From contig WFNO01000028.1 of assembly GCA_015488555.1 (NCBI GenBank), positions 1 through 32,778 of the forward strand: DNA of 32,778 nt, read 5' to 3'. Source of the DNA: Gammaproteobacteria bacterium (lineage in GTDB: Bacteria > Pseudomonadota > Gammaproteobacteria > SZUA-140). A model generated the notes under the pieces. It did not search any database, was not told the origin of the DNA, and saw only the letters and a list, made by a program, of their open reading frames with translations. Below are positions 8,853-18,188 of this stretch, piece after piece. Every line of letters starts with the position of its first letter. The first letter of the stretch is position 1. Made by a program: the position numbers and the translations under genes.

Positions 8853-10109
8853 TCAGCGCTTCATGGACTCGAAGAATTCCGCATTGGACTTGGTGGCCTT
8901 GAGCTTGTCCAGCAGGAATTCGATGGCCGCCAGCTCGTCCATGGGATGGAGCAGTTTGCGCAGGATCCACATCTTCTGCAGCTCGTCGGGTTTGGTGAGC
9001 AACTCCTCGCGACGGGTACCGGAACGGTTGAGATTGATGGCGGGATAGATGCGTTTCTCGGCGATGCGCCGATCCAAGTGGATTTCCATGTTGCCTGTGC
9101 CCTTGAACTCCTCATAGATCACGTCGTCCATACGCGAGCCGGTCTCGATGAGGGCGGTGGCGATGATGGTGAGACTGCCACCTTCCTCCACGTTGCGAGC
9201 GGCCCCGAAGAAGCGTTTGGGCCGCTGCAAGGCATTGGCATCCACCCCACCGGTGAGCACCTTGCCCGAGGAGGGCACCACAGTGTTGTAGGCCCGCGCC
9301 AGTCGGGTGATGGAATCCAGCAGGATCACCACGTCGCGCTTGTGTTCCACCAGGCGCTTGGCCTTCTCGATCACCATCTCTGCCACCTGCACGTGGCGGC
9401 TGGCGGGTTCGTCGAAGGTGCTGGAGATCACCTCGCCGCGCACCGAACGCTTCATCTCCGTCACCTCCTCCGGGCGCTCGTCAATGAGCAGGACGATGAC
9501 GTGGCACTCGGGGCTCTTGGTGGTGATGGAATGGGCGATGTTCTGCAACATCATGGTCTTGCCCGCCTTGGGTGGAGAGACGATCATGCCGCGCTGTCCC
9601 TTGCCGATGGGAGCCACCAACTCGATGACCCGCGCGGTGATGTCCTCCGTGCTGCCGTTGCCCAGCTCCATGGGCAGGCGCTCGTTGGCAAACAAGGGAG
9701 TCAGGTTCTCGAACAACACCTTGCTCTTGGCCACTTCAGGCGGCTCGTAATTGATCGAGTTCACCTTGAGCAAGGCGAAATAGCGTTCGCCCTCTTTGGG
9801 CGGGCGGATCTTTCCGGCCACCGTGTCGCCGGTTCGCAGGCTGAAGCGCCGGATCTGGCTGGGTGAGACGTAGATGTCATCGGGTCCGGCCAGGTAGGAG
9901 CTGTCCGCCGAACGCAGGAATCCGAACCCATCCTGTAGAATCTCCAGCACCCCTTCGCTGTAGATGTCCTCGCCGTTCTTGGCATGGGCCTTGAGGATGG
10001 CGAAGATGACGTCCTGCTTGCGAGAACGCGCCATTCCCTCGATGCCCATCTGCTGGGCGATCTCCAGCAGTTCGCTGACGGATTTCTGTTTCAATTCAGT
10101 GAGGTTCAT
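8853..10109 (-). CDS. rho: Transcription termination factor Rho
   Basis: Hexameric RNA-dependent ATPase/helicase that ends transcription at C-rich rut sites. The 418 aa length matches the E. coli protein almost exactly. Domains in order: N-terminal helical Rho_N ([18 protein letters not shown]), cold-shock-like RNA-binding domain with the RNP1 motif GFGFLR at residues 61-66, P-loop SPPKAGKT with Lys181 and Lys184, Walker B region [15 protein letters not shown], and the Q/R-loop segments around [23 protein letters not shown] at 10109 is the only start that gives the canonical N-terminus, although no good Shine-Dalgarno is visible. It lies downstream of trxA on the same strand behind a 394-nt spacer. 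Confidence 0.98.
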   Translation of the reverse strand: MNLTELKQKSVSELLEIAQQMGIEGMARSRKQDVIFAILKAHAKNGEDIYSEGVLEILQDGFGFLRSADSSYLAGPDDIYVSPSQIRRFSLRTGDTVAGKIRPPKEGERYFALLKVNSINYEPPEVAKSKVLFENLTPLFANERLPMELGNGSTEDITARVIELVAPIGKGQRGMIVSPPKAGKTMMLQNIAHSITTKSPECHVIVLLIDERPEEVTEMKRSVRGEVISSTFDEPASRHVQVAEMVIEKAKRLVEHKRDVVILLDSITRLARAYNTVVPSSGKVLTGGVDANALQRPKRFFGAARNVEEGGSLTIIATALIETGSRMDDVIYEEFKGTGNMEIHLDRRIAEKRIYPAINLNRSGTRREELLTKPDELQKMWILRKLLHPMDELAAIEFLLDKLKATKSNAEFFESMKR

Positions 10110-10503
10110 GATTGTCTTGCGTGGTCAGGTCTTGATTTGCTCGTGACTACGGCAGGGCACGAAAGGCCTTGCCGGATGGACGAGTAGAGGTATTGCTACT
10201 GGACGTGTAAAACGTCTAACAAAAAGGGAGATTGCCGGAATGCGGCGTGCTGCTGTGCTCGATCTTGTTTTTCCCTACGCTACCATCATTCGCGGATCTC
10301 GTCCAGTACTTTTTCCGCCATCTTTCATTCTCGGGAAACGGGCATACCGCCCGTCCCGTTACGGAAACCCGTACAGGGCACTGGCATACCCGCCACCGGC
10401 GGCCGCACGGACCGGTCCCCTGCGCGGCAGCCACGTAGCCGGACCTCCACCTGCGAGTCGACAGGATTCGCAGACCGCCTGGCAGTGGAGGCACCGTTTC
10501 GTT
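10110..10503 (-). promoter_or_regulatory. trxA-rho intergenic leader region of rho
   Basis: A 394-nt stretch with no convincing gene separates trxA from rho. It contains an inverted repeat at 10332-10358 (CGGG-AA-ACGGGC, 5-nt loop, GCCCGT-CCCG: 10 bp with a 2-nt bulge) and a small one at 10202-10216 (GACGT/ACGTC). Neither is followed by a U-run on the - strand. In E. coli the rho gene has a long leader that mediates autogenous attenuation; a similar role here is inference from position and length. Short open frames in it show no family resemblance. Confidence 0.4.
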
Positions 10504-10830
10504 TCAGAGATTGCTGTCGATGAAGGCAGACAACTGGGACTTGGAGACAGCCCCCACCTTGGTGGCTTCCACATTGCCGTCTTTGAACAACATCAGGGTC
10601 GGAATCCCCCTGATCCCATAGCGCGGCGGGGTAGCGGGATTTTCATCAATGTTGAGCTTGGCCACCACGATCTTACCGGCGTATTCCTCGGCGATCTCTT
10701 CCAGAACCGGCGCGATCATCTTGCATGGCCCGCACCATTCGGCCCAGAAATCCACCAGCACCGGCAATTCGGACTTGAGAACTTTTTCTTCGAAATCCGA
10801 ATCACCCACATGAATGATCTCGTTGCTCAA
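10504..10830 (-). CDS. trxA: Thioredoxin TrxA
   Basis: Cytoplasmic disulfide reductase that passes electrons from thioredoxin reductase to targets such as ribonucleotide reductase. At 108 aa it is a standard single-domain thioredoxin with active-site WCGPC (Cys33, Cys36), the buried Asp27, and the cis-proline in [11 protein letters not shown]. The start codon is TTG at 10830, supported by a strong Shine-Dalgarno GGGAGGT 4-5 nt upstream and by the canonical N-terminus ([18 protein letters not shown]). Divergent from rhlB and upstream of rho, the same arrangement as in E. coli. Confidence 0.97.
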   Translation of the reverse strand: MSNEIIHVGDSDFEEKVLKSELPVLVDFWAEWCGPCKMIAPVLEEIAEEYAGKIVVAKLNIDENPATPPRYGIRGIPTLMLFKDGNVEATKVGAVSKSQLSAFIDSNL

Positions 10831-11169
10831 GGGTACCTCCCGTTCACGATTGCAAGCGGCAGGCTACATTATTCACAATTTACCCCGGGGGTACAAACCT
10901 TCTCTGCCCGGTAGAGATGTCATGCCGGATTCGTCGTCCCAAAAATCGATGCCCCCTCGAACTCCAGATGGTCATCCAAATAGAAACCCCCGTGGCAATT
11001 TCGGCTCACGCCATGCTTTTGGTATGATTCGGTATCACATGAGAGTCAGTCACAGGCCCGAACACTCGCAGCGGAACTCATTCCATTGGCGCGTAGTACC
11101 TTGTCCTCGCGCAACCCGGCTTCTCACCTACGCCCATGGCCGTGCGTATCATACCCCTGCCCTTCAGCC
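10831..11169. other. Divergent trxA/rhlB intergenic region
   Basis: 339 nt carrying the predicted trxA promoter on the - strand and a possible extended -10 element for rhlB on the + strand: TG at 11020-11021, one base, then TATGAT at 11023-11028, with no good -35. No coding sequence, repeat or strong hairpin was recognised. The frame of rhlB stays open back to 11086, but the encoded residues ([13 protein letters not shown]) do not look like protein. Confidence 0.45.
10868..10896 (-). promoter_or_regulatory. Predicted sigma70 promoter of trxA
   Basis: On the - strand, a -35 box TTGTAC (10891-10896) is separated by exactly 17 nt from a -10 box AATAAT (10868-10873). Transcription would start about 30 nt before the trxA TTG codon and ahead of its strong ribosome binding site. 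Match and spacing are good, but this is by eye only. Confidence 0.5.
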
Positions 11170-12576
11170 ATGACGGAGAACAGTCATCTCAGCGACTTGC
11201 GTTTTTCAGACCTGGATCTGCCCGCCCCCTTGCTACGAGGCATCGCTGATCTCGGTTACCGCCACTGCACGCCTATCCAAGCCGTAAGCCTGCCCTTGTT
11301 GCTGGCAGGACAGGACGTGGCCGGCCAAGCCCAGACCGGTACAGGCAAGACCGCGGCCTTTCTCATCGCCTCGTTCGACCGCTTGCTGCGCCAGCCTCCA
11401 TCTCAGGCAGAGCCTGGACATGTGCCGCGCGGCCGAGACGTGGGGCGTGATATCGGCCCCCCGCGTCCAGCCGCCACGAGCCCACGGGCCGTGATCCTGG
11501 CCCCCACCCGCGAACTGGCCGTACAGATCCACAGGGACGCCGTCGCGCTGGCACGGCACACCGACTTGCGCATCGCCGTACTATATGGGGGCGCAGGCTA
11601 CGAATCTCAACGCCAGGCTCTGCAAGAGGGCGTGGACGTGCTCATCGGTACGCCGGGCCGTATGATCGATTTCTTCAAACAACGCTTGTTCCACCTGAGG
11701 GCGGTACAGGCTGCGGTGCTGGACGAGGCTGATCGCATGTTCGATCTGGGCTTTATCCGCGACATCCGCTATCTGTTACGGCGCATGACACCGTCCACTC
11801 AGCGCCTTACCATGTTGTTCTCCGCCACCCTCTCCTACCGGGTCCTGGAGCTGGCCTACGAACACATGAACAATCCCCAGCTGGTGCGCATCGAGACGGA
11901 CCAAGTTACCGCGGACAAGGTCCGCCAGTCCATCTACTATACCGCCAACGATGAAAAGATTCCCCTATTGCTGGGTCTGATGCTGCAGCTCCGGCCGCCC
12001 CGCAGCTTGGTATTCGTCAATACCAAGGAGGCCGCCAACCGAGTCAGCGCCTGTCTGCGCGCCAACGAAGTGGACGCCGAGGTTCTTTCGGGAGACGTGC
12101 CGCAGAAAAAGCGTCTCGCCCTGCTGCGGCGTTTCCAGCAGGGACAACTGGCCGTATTGGTAGCCACGGACGTAGCGGCGCGTGGTTTGCACATTCCGGA
12201 CATCACCCATGTCTTCAATTTCGATCTACCCCAAGATCCGGAGGACTACGTGCACCGCATCGGCCGCACGGCCCGGGCAGGCGCCACTGGCGAGGCCATT
12301 AGTTTCGCCTGCGAAGACTACGCCTTCCATCTGCCTGACATTGAATCCTATATTCAGCACAAGATTCCATCTTGCCGTATTACTGAAGAATTGCTGGTCA
12401 CCCCCAAGGAACCCTCATCCAGCACGCTACCCCGCACTGGATCCCGGACTGCTGCTTCCTCCCGGCGCCGCACCCGTCGAGGCGGCAGGCGCAAACACTC
12501 GACCGTGCCAGGCAGGGCACGAAGAAAAGATACCTCCCGCCACCGTTCGCACGGAAAGCGGAGCCCGGCCGTCTGA
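11170..12576 (+). CDS. rhlB: DEAD-box ATP-dependent RNA helicase RhlB
   Basis: RNA helicase that in E. coli works with RNase E and PNPase in the degradosome. The start at 11170 gives an N-terminus ([26 protein letters not shown]) matching the RhlB Q-motif region. Motifs in order: AQTGTGKT (54-61), APTREL, TPGR, DEAD ([13 protein letters not shown]), SAT, and [10 protein letters not shown]. Compared with E. coli RhlB, an extra Pro/Gly/Arg-rich insertion of about 20 aa precedes APTREL (around residues 75-100). The C-terminus is a basic tail dense in Arg, Ser and Lys (about residues 425-468), a common RNA-binding add-on. It is 468 aa, divergent from trxA-rho as in E. coli, and followed 13 nt later by a flavoprotein gene on the same strand. 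Confidence 0.93.
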   Translation: MTENSHLSDLRFSDLDLPAPLLRGIADLGYRHCTPIQAVSLPLLLAGQDVAGQAQTGTGKTAAFLIASFDRLLRQPPSQAEPGHVPRGRDVGRDIGPPRPAATSPRAVILAPTRELAVQIHRDAVALARHTDLRIAVLYGGAGYESQRQALQEGVDVLIGTPGRMIDFFKQRLFHLRAVQAAVLDEADRMFDLGFIRDIRYLLRRMTPSTQRLTMLFSATLSYRVLELAYEHMNNPQLVRIETDQVTADKVRQSIYYTANDEKIPLLLGLMLQLRPPRSLVFVNTKEAANRVSACLRANEVDAEVLSGDVPQKKRLALLRRFQQGQLAVLVATDVAARGLHIPDITHVFNFDLPQDPEDYVHRIGRTARAGATGEAISFACEDYAFHLPDIESYIQHKIPSCRITEELLVTPKEPSSSTLPRTGSRTAASSRRRTRRGGRRKHSTVPGRARRKDTSRHRSHGKRSPAV

Positions 12577-12589
12577 GTTCCACCGCAGT

Positions 12590-13336
12590 ATGGCGAACCG
12601 ACTCCGAAACGGGCCTGAACTGGCCGTATGTGTGGTCGAGCGGCAACTGCTGGCCGCCCAGGTGATGCGCCTCTTCCTGCAGCCCGTGGACGGGAAGGTT
12701 TTTTCTTTCCAGCCGGGTCAATATCTGGATATCCTCCACCAAGAGAGCCGGCGCAGTTTTTCCCTGGCAGGCGCCCCGCGCAGCGACGGCCTGCTGGAAC
12801 TGCACATCCGGCGCATCCCCGGGAACACCTTCACGGACTATGTGTTTGAGGAATTGCAAACCAGCGCAGTGTTGCACATCGCCGGGCCTTTCGGTGATTT
12901 TACCCTGCGCCCCCACTCCAGATCCGGATCCGGCCCCGGATCCAGCAGGCGGCGGGTGTTCCTGGCAGGAGGAACGGGCTTCGCCCCCATCAAGAGTTTC
13001 ATCGAGCACCTGTCACTGGAGAACGGGTGCGCCACGCTGGCGAATGACTGGCTGTACTGGGGGGCCCGGCTTCCGGAAGAACTTTACCTGCATGCACTGG
13101 CCCGCAGCTGGCAGCAGCGACACGGCCTGCGCTACGTCCCGGTGGTATCCCACCTGCCAGCCGGGAAACACTGGCCGGGACGCACCGGCTGGGTACACGA
13201 AGCGGTCATGGCCGATCATCCCGACCTCGCTTCCTGCGAGGTCTATGCCTGTGGGCCACCCGCTATGATCAAGGCCGCCCGCACGGCCTTTCTGGAACGC
13301 GGGCTGCCCGCTCGGTTTTTCTACACCGAAGGCTAA
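12590..13336 (+). CDS. Ferredoxin/flavin reductase-like FAD-NAD(P)H oxidoreductase
   Basis: A 248-aa member of the ferredoxin-NADP reductase superfamily. The FAD-binding barrel contains RRSFSLAG (the RxxS flavin motif) and QPGQYLDI. The nucleotide domain starts with LAGGTGFAPIKSF and ends with YACGPPAMIKAAR, the usual NAD(P)H-site signatures. No 2Fe-2S ferredoxin domain is attached. Pseudomonas genomes carry a similar reductase (often annotated CDP-6-deoxy-delta-3,4-glucoseen reductase) near trxA-rho-ubiD, so this is probably the same family; electron acceptor unknown. The two domains are joined by an odd Ser/Gly linker (SRSGSGPGSSRRR) encoded by a GC-rich near-palindrome. ATG 12590 lies 13 nt after the rhlB stop with a weak ribosome binding site. 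Confidence 0.8.
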   Translation: MANRLRNGPELAVCVVERQLLAAQVMRLFLQPVDGKVFSFQPGQYLDILHQESRRSFSLAGAPRSDGLLELHIRRIPGNTFTDYVFEELQTSAVLHIAGPFGDFTLRPHSRSGSGPGSSRRRVFLAGGTGFAPIKSFIEHLSLENGCATLANDWLYWGARLPEELYLHALARSWQQRHGLRYVPVVSHLPAGKHWPGRTGWVHEAVMADHPDLASCEVYACGPPAMIKAARTAFLERGLPARFFYTEG

Positions 13337-13356
13337 TCCGCGACCCAATACTTCAC

Positions 13357-13395
13357 CCGCCCAGACCCGATCAAGTCTGTATCAGGTCTGGGCGG
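13357..13395. terminator. Hairpin between convergent genes (reductase / hemY)
   Basis: An 11-bp perfect stem, CCGCCCAGACC at 13357-13367 and GGTCTGGGCGG at 13385-13395, with a 17-nt loop. It overlaps the hemY stop codon (13382-13384) and follows the reductase stop by about 20 nt, so it could end transcription from both sides. There is no U-tract on either strand, so it may work with Rho or as a 3'-end stabiliser. Confidence 0.5.
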
Positions 13396-14644
13396 CGGCC
13401 GAGCCACCGGCGGTGATAAGGGTGGCCTGTGCGGATGGTGCGCTCGCCAGCTGGCGTACCGGTTCGGGCATCTTCAGCAACATGCCCTTGCGATAATACT
13501 CCAGGGCGGTCTTGTTCTCGCCCAACTGCTCCAGCACCTCCGCCAACTCGGAGAGCGCCTCCGGGTTGTCTTCGTGCAAGGCCAAATAGGCCTCCAGGCA
13601 CTGGCGTGCCTTCTCCCACATGGCATTGCGCTTGTACAGGCGCCCCAGGGTGAGCAGCATGGCCTGGCTGTCCTGATGGGTCTTGAAGAGGTTCTCCGCC
13701 CGCGACAGGTGGATGAGGGCATCGGAGGCCTGCACCACGCCATATAGGTAGGCCAGATCTTCGTTCCAGCGCCGGGCCAGTTGATACTGCAGCACCCGCT
13801 CGGCTTCGTCATGGGCATTGCAGCGGATCAACTGCTGGGCATAGGTGCCCACCACCCCCGCCTGCTGGCGCAGGCGCTTGGGCATGCGGCTCCAGATCTC
13901 GAGCAGGCCCTTGAGGTCCTGGGATTCCGCCTCCTGGACCATAAGCCCGCAATACGCCTCCGTCTCCAGCTCCTGGCACTGATCGTGATCGATGATCTTG
14001 TAACGGCGCGCCGAGGGCAGGATCCGGAGCATGCGGTCCCATTCCCGCACGTCCCGGTAGAGGCTCAAGAGGCGCTTGGTCACCGCTTCCTGCTTGAAGT
14101 CGCTCTGGCGCAGGGCTTCCAGGATGCGCAGGGCCTCGTCCATGTTCCCTTGCTGGATGTAGAGATCCGCGCGGGTGAGCCCCACCGCCGCCTCGGCCCC
14201 CGGCATGCTCTCCCGGGCCAGTTCCAGATACTTGTCCCGGCGCTGGCTGGCACCCAGCTTCTCCGCCGCACGAGCGGCAAAGAGGTAGCTGATGAGTGGT
14301 GTCTCGCCGGCCTGGGTGGCGGCGATCAGTTTCCGCTCCGCCTCCATCCAGCGGCCGCTGACCAGGGCCACGATGCCCTGGTCCAGGTCGCGATGCGCCT
14401 TGCGGTGGCGCCGCTCCCGGCGCCAGCGCGACAGGTGCCGGGGCGAACCGATGTTGATGAGCAGCCGCACCAGGACGTACAGGAGAGAGAACCCGATGAC
14501 CGCCGCGACCACGGCCAGGATGAGACTGGTCTCCAGGGTCCAATCCCGATAGTTGATGACGACATAGCCGGGATCCTCACGCACAGCCAGGGCGATCACC
14601 ACGGCCAGCAGAAAAACAATCAGAATGGAAAAGAGGAATTTCAT
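13382..14644 (-). CDS. hemY: HemY-family TPR membrane protein
   Basis: Inner-membrane protein conserved in proteobacterial hem operons; a role in late haem synthesis is suspected but the biochemistry is unsettled. This is not the unrelated Bacillus HemY oxidase. The protein has 420 aa. Two N-terminal membrane helices (about residues 1-20 and 40-65) contain the family-typical DPGYVVINYRDWTLETSL between them, followed by a basic linker (RHLSRWRRERRHRKAHRDLDQG) and TPR-like helical repeats (EALSELAEVLEQLGENKTALEYYRKGM near the end). The start at 14644 overlaps the hemX stop by 4 nt, so the two are probably coupled. Last gene of the hemC-D-X-Y block; a convergent hairpin lies at its end. Confidence 0.92.
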   Translation of the reverse strand: MKFLFSILIVFLLAVVIALAVREDPGYVVINYRDWTLETSLILAVVAAVIGFSLLYVLVRLLINIGSPRHLSRWRRERRHRKAHRDLDQGIVALVSGRWMEAERKLIAATQAGETPLISYLFAARAAEKLGASQRRDKYLELARESMPGAEAAVGLTRADLYIQQGNMDEALRILEALRQSDFKQEAVTKRLLSLYRDVREWDRMLRILPSARRYKIIDHDQCQELETEAYCGLMVQEAESQDLKGLLEIWSRMPKRLRQQAGVVGTYAQQLIRCNAHDEAERVLQYQLARRWNEDLAYLYGVVQASDALIHLSRAENLFKTHQDSQAMLLTLGRLYKRNAMWEKARQCLEAYLALHEDNPEALSELAEVLEQLGENKTALEYYRKGMLLKMPEPVRQLASAPSAQATLITAGGSAAAQT

Positions 14645-16047
14645 GGCTGTTCCCCACCTTTGACAATCCGCGCACCGGCGGCCGCCAGCAGGAGCGAACC
14701 GTCACCGGACGCAGGAACTTGAGCAGCTAGATCGAGCGAAAGCGTATGTGCCGAGAGATAGGCCCGACTCTCCAGCACTTCACGCAGGGCCTCCAGAGAG
14801 GGCTTCACCGAAGGCAGCTCGGGCCGGATCACCAATTCATCCAACTGGCGCAAGGTGGCCAACACGTCCTGGACGGCCTCGTCGTCGTTCACGTAGTAGC
14901 GGGAAATCCACCCGATCGCCGCCTGGATGGCGTTGTGATAGGCGCTCTCCTCGCCCCGTAACAGGGCCAACCGGGCGGTCTCCAGCTTGAGCTGCAGGTT
15001 CTGGGTCAGATACAGCACTCGCTGGGGCGGAATGAGGGGTTCGTCGGTGACGTCGCGCCGGCGTACCGTCACCAAAGATTTGATAGTATCCCCTAGATCG
15101 TAGAAGAAGGCCTGCCAGGAACTCCGTTCTTCTTCGGCCCCTCCACTAGCCTCGGCTCGCGCTTCAGCACCCGCCACCTCTTGTTCCCGCTCATCTGCAA
15201 CCTCCTGGCGCGCGTTCCGTAGCGGCAATTCGGTTACGCGTTCCTGCAGGTTACCCAGAGTGGCCAAGGCTGCCGGCACGTCCACCTGGGGCACGGCCAA
15301 TAAGGCCTGGATCTCTTCCGCGATGAGCCGCCGGGTAGTGGCAAAGGCCGGGTGTCCCACGGCCTGGAGGCGCTGATCGGCTTCGCGCAGGGCGGCCACG
15401 GCGGTGCGCACGTCCCCGCGCAGGCGCAGGCTCTCATCTGCCAAGCGAATGAGGAATTCGGCCTCGGCGGGTTCCCACAGGGGCTTTTGGCGTTCTTCCG
15501 GCTTCTTCTCCTCCAGCTTGGCCTGCAAGGCATTGACTGCATCCTGGAGGATGGCAAACTGCTGGGCGATCCGGTTGGAGGCGTCTTCCTTCGCCGCGGC
15601 CAACTGACCCTCCAGGGCGGTCACCACTTCTTTCAGCTGATCTTCCAGGCGATCGCGCAGTGCCGCCAATTGCGGCCCCACGTTCTGATTGGAGGAAGCA
15701 ATGGACTGCAACTGGCCTGCTATGTTGGCGGTGCGTTGTTCCAGTTCGTTGAGGCGCGCCTCCAGCGCGGCATCCGTCTCATGCAGGCGGGTAACCACGC
15801 TCTCGTTACTCTGCCAGGCCTGATAGCCCGCGGCCAATCCACCGGCGGCAAGCAACAACGCCAAGACGGCCAGAAAACCACCGCCTCCACTCTTGGCAGG
15901 AGGTGGTGGCGGCGCGGCTGCGGACTTGTTCCCTCCCTCTCTCTGCGATGATTCCGTGGTAGAACCGGTCAGAGACTCCGGTTTGGCGCTTTGAGACTTC
16001 CCACTGACCGGTTTTTTTCCCTGTTCGTTATTCTTCTCTTCACTCAT
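14641..16047 (-). CDS. hemX: HemX-family membrane protein (uroporphyrinogen-III operon)
   Basis: Protein of 468 aa in the HemX family, often annotated as uroporphyrin-III C-methyltransferase although it lacks any visible SAM-binding methyltransferase domain. A disordered, Lys/Ser/Pro-rich cytoplasmic N-terminus (residues 1-55) precedes one membrane helix (about 56-78, FLAVLALLLAAGGLAAGYQAW), a long coiled coil with Gln/Glu/Leu heptads (about 85-180), and a helical periplasmic domain with the conserved region SLVTVRRRDVTDEPLIPP. It overlaps hemD by 8 nt upstream and hemY by 4 nt downstream, indicating translational coupling. Function unknown; association with haem synthesis rests on conserved gene order. 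Confidence 0.9.
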   Translation of the reverse strand: MSEEKNNEQGKKPVSGKSQSAKPESLTGSTTESSQREGGNKSAAAPPPPPAKSGGGGFLAVLALLLAAGGLAAGYQAWQSNESVVTRLHETDAALEARLNELEQRTANIAGQLQSIASSNQNVGPQLAALRDRLEDQLKEVVTALEGQLAAAKEDASNRIAQQFAILQDAVNALQAKLEEKKPEERQKPLWEPAEAEFLIRLADESLRLRGDVRTAVAALREADQRLQAVGHPAFATTRRLIAEEIQALLAVPQVDVPAALATLGNLQERVTELPLRNARQEVADEREQEVAGAEARAEASGGAEEERSSWQAFFYDLGDTIKSLVTVRRRDVTDEPLIPPQRVLYLTQNLQLKLETARLALLRGEESAYHNAIQAAIGWISRYYVNDDEAVQDVLATLRQLDELVIRPELPSVKPSLEALREVLESRAYLSAHTLSLDLAAQVPASGDGSLLLAAAGARIVKGGEQP

Positions 16048-16921
16048 GGATGACTCTCCGAGCGCTCTCGTTATGGTTCATAGCATACCATGCTTCAATT
16101 GCGGCCACTAACCCTTCGTCGCTGGATTCGTGAGCGATCATGGGGGCATGGCTGAACCCCAATTTCGCTGCCAGCAACGCGGTCCGCTGGCTGATCACCA
16201 CCAGCGGCAGGTGTAACAGCCGCCGGCGGCAGGAAGATCCTGCCATGGCGTGCAGGTTCTGCAGGCCCTCGTTGCTGGTGACGGTGACGATGTCGATGCA
16301 GTTCTTGCGCAGCACGTGCCGCAAACGGCGAGCCGCTGCCTGTGGCATGGCACGCCGGTACACTTCGGCATAGGCCACCTCGGCCCCCCGTTGGCGCAAG
16401 GTGTCGGCCAGCAGGGCCCGCCCCCCCTCGCCACGAAAGATCAGAATGCGCTTGCCCCGTACTTCCCATAGCGGCTCCAGGGCCAGCAAGGCCTCGCTGT
16501 TGTAGGCTCCCTGGGGCTGGATGTGCACCGTCAAGCCGCAGTCTGCCAAAGCCTGAGCGGTACTGCGGCCGATGGCCGCGATCGACACCCCTTCCGGCCA
16601 GGACGAGGCATCAATTGGTCCGCCTGGCTTTTCGGCCGTCATCATCTCAATCGCCATCATCTCGCAGGCCCGGCGCACGGCATTGGCGCTGATGAAAATG
16701 GCCATATCGAATTCCGGCAGGCGCCGGATGAGAGTCAAGGCCGGCGCGGGATCGCGCGGGGGTAGGATTTCCAATACGGGGATATGCAAAGGATGACCAC
16801 CGCGGGCGGCGATACGCTTGCACAGGGACTGGGCCTGTTCGGGAGGACGGGTCACCAGGACCCGGATTCCCTGCAACGTCCCTTTGGCTCTATCCTGATT
16901 TGGTTGCCAGTCCGCCGCCAT
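16040..16921 (-). CDS. hemD: Uroporphyrinogen-III synthase HemD
   Basis: Cytosolic enzyme that closes hydroxymethylbilane with inversion of ring D to give uroporphyrinogen III. The 293 aa contain the HemD pattern: RVLVTRPPEQAQSLCKRIAARGG at the start, IFISANAVRRA, the central AAIGRSTAQALADCG, the hinge segment YNSEALLAL, RILIFRGEGGRALLADTLRQRGAEV, and VTVTSNEGLQNL. The ATG at 16921 is preceded by GGGGAA and AAGGA. It begins 27 nt after the hemC stop, so the enzyme making the substrate and the one using it are co-transcribed. It is a single-domain protein, not fused to HemX or to a methyltransferase as in some bacteria. Confidence 0.94.
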   Translation of the reverse strand: MAADWQPNQDRAKGTLQGIRVLVTRPPEQAQSLCKRIAARGGHPLHIPVLEILPPRDPAPALTLIRRLPEFDMAIFISANAVRRACEMMAIEMMTAEKPGGPIDASSWPEGVSIAAIGRSTAQALADCGLTVHIQPQGAYNSEALLALEPLWEVRGKRILIFRGEGGRALLADTLRQRGAEVAYAEVYRRAMPQAAARRLRHVLRKNCIDIVTVTSNEGLQNLHAMAGSSCRRRLLHLPLVVISQRTALLAAKLGFSHAPMIAHESSDEGLVAAIEAWYAMNHNESARRVIHE

Positions 16922-16948
16922 GTCCTTATTCCCCGGCCCGAATGCCGC

Positions 16949-17878
16949 TCAGGCTCTGTAGATCTCCCGCAGGATGCCATCCGCCCCCCGGGACAACAGA
17001 TCTTCGGCCAAGGCACGGCCGATCTCCTCCGCCGCATCCCGGCTGCCACTGAGGCGGCCGCGGATCAATTCGCTGCCGTCGGGCCGCCCCACCAGCCCCT
17101 CCAGATGGATCTGCCCCCCTTCCAGTACCGCATGGCCGGCGATGGGAACTTGGCATCCCCCTTCCAGGCGGGCATTCATGGCCCGCTCGGCCGCCACACA
17201 CAGATGAGTCTCCTCGTCGTCCAGGACGGCGATGAGTTCATGGACCCGCTCGTCGTCCTGGCGGCATTCGATACCGATGGCCCCCTGACCGATAGCCGGC
17301 AGGCAGACGCCCGTGTCCAGGTGCTGGGTGATGCGATCGGTCTCGCCCAAGCGGATGAGGCCCGCGGCGGCCAAGATGATGGCGTCGTAATGCCCGGCAT
17401 CCAGCCTGCTCAAGCGGGTACCCACGTTTCCCCGGAGGCTGAGAATCTCCAGATCCGGGCGCAATCGGCGCAGTTGGCATTGGCGCCGCAGGCTGGAAGT
17501 ACCCACGCGCGCCCCCGCGGGCAGTTCATCGAAGGTCTCGTAGCGGCTGGAGACGAAGGCATCGCTGACGGTCTCCCGGCTCAGGATCACCGGCAGGTGC
17601 AGGCCCGCCGGCAATTCCACCGGTACATCTTTCATGGAATGCACGGCAATGTCTGCGCGGCCGTCCAGGAGACTTTGTTCCAACTCCTTGACGAACAGGC
17701 CTTTGCCCCCGATCTTGGCCAGTGGAGCGTCGAGCAGCTTGTCCCCCTGGGTACTCATGTGCAACAGCTCCACCTCGAGATTCGGCCAAGAAGCCTGCAG
17801 GCGGGCGCACACGTGTTTGGCCTGCCAGAGCGCCAGCGGGCTCTTGCGGGTAGCAATGCGTAGCGTAGGCTGCGACAT
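16949..17878 (-). CDS. hemC: Porphobilinogen deaminase (hydroxymethylbilane synthase) HemC
   Basis: Condenses four porphobilinogen units into hydroxymethylbilane. The 309 aa carry every key feature: the N-terminus [14 protein letters not shown], the catalytic Asp84 in HSMKDVP, the basic [18 protein letters not shown] segment that binds substrate carboxylates, and the cofactor Cys242 in [13 protein letters not shown] that anchors the dipyrromethane. ATG at 17878 has only a weak ribosome binding site (GAG). A 409-nt gap separates it from algR upstream, so it probably has its own promoter even though both read the same way. hemD follows 27 nt later. Confidence 0.97.
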   Translation of the reverse strand: MSQPTLRIATRKSPLALWQAKHVCARLQASWPNLEVELLHMSTQGDKLLDAPLAKIGGKGLFVKELEQSLLDGRADIAVHSMKDVPVELPAGLHLPVILSRETVSDAFVSSRYETFDELPAGARVGTSSLRRQCQLRRLRPDLEILSLRGNVGTRLSRLDAGHYDAIILAAAGLIRLGETDRITQHLDTGVCLPAIGQGAIGIECRQDDERVHELIAVLDDEETHLCVAAERAMNARLEGGCQVPIAGHAVLEGGQIHLEGLVGRPDGSELIRGRLSGSRDAAEEIGRALAEDLLSRGADGILREIYRA

Positions 17879-18078
17879 GAACGCTCAGGCTCGACTCTAG
17901 TTATTTTCATGCGGCTCTGTTCGTCGAGCCCCTTGCCCTCGCATGCGTCTGAATCTGGTACACGACCCGGTATAGACCTGGCACATGTCAGGGCCCTCCC
18001 TCGGGGCACTCGCCGACAAAGACCCGCGCCTTGTCCGCCGCAACGGCACCGACCACACTCCAGGATTCCGATGCCGGT

Positions 18079-18102
18079 GAACCTCACACCGAACCTCACA
18101 CC
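18079..18102 (+). repeat. 12-bp tandem duplication
   Basis: GAACCTCACACC occurs twice head to tail (18079-18090 and 18091-18102) with no mismatch. It lies in the algR-hemC spacer about 200 nt upstream of hemC. Each copy contains CTCAC, and the first forms a small GTGA-acc-TCAC dyad with the preceding base. It could be a pair of protein-binding half-sites or a replication slip. Confidence 0.7.
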
Positions 18103-18188
18103 CCGGCCCGTCGCCCGTGAAGCCGGGGGCGAAACCGGGACCCATTCACATTCAAGGGATCCCAGGCGGGTCTCGTTCTATCAACCGC

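Noticed and set aside
14641-16047. HemX as a functional uroporphyrinogen-III methyltransferase
   Set aside because: Membrane helix and coiled coil only; none of the SAM-binding motifs of SUMT enzymes are visible, so the common annotation is not supported.
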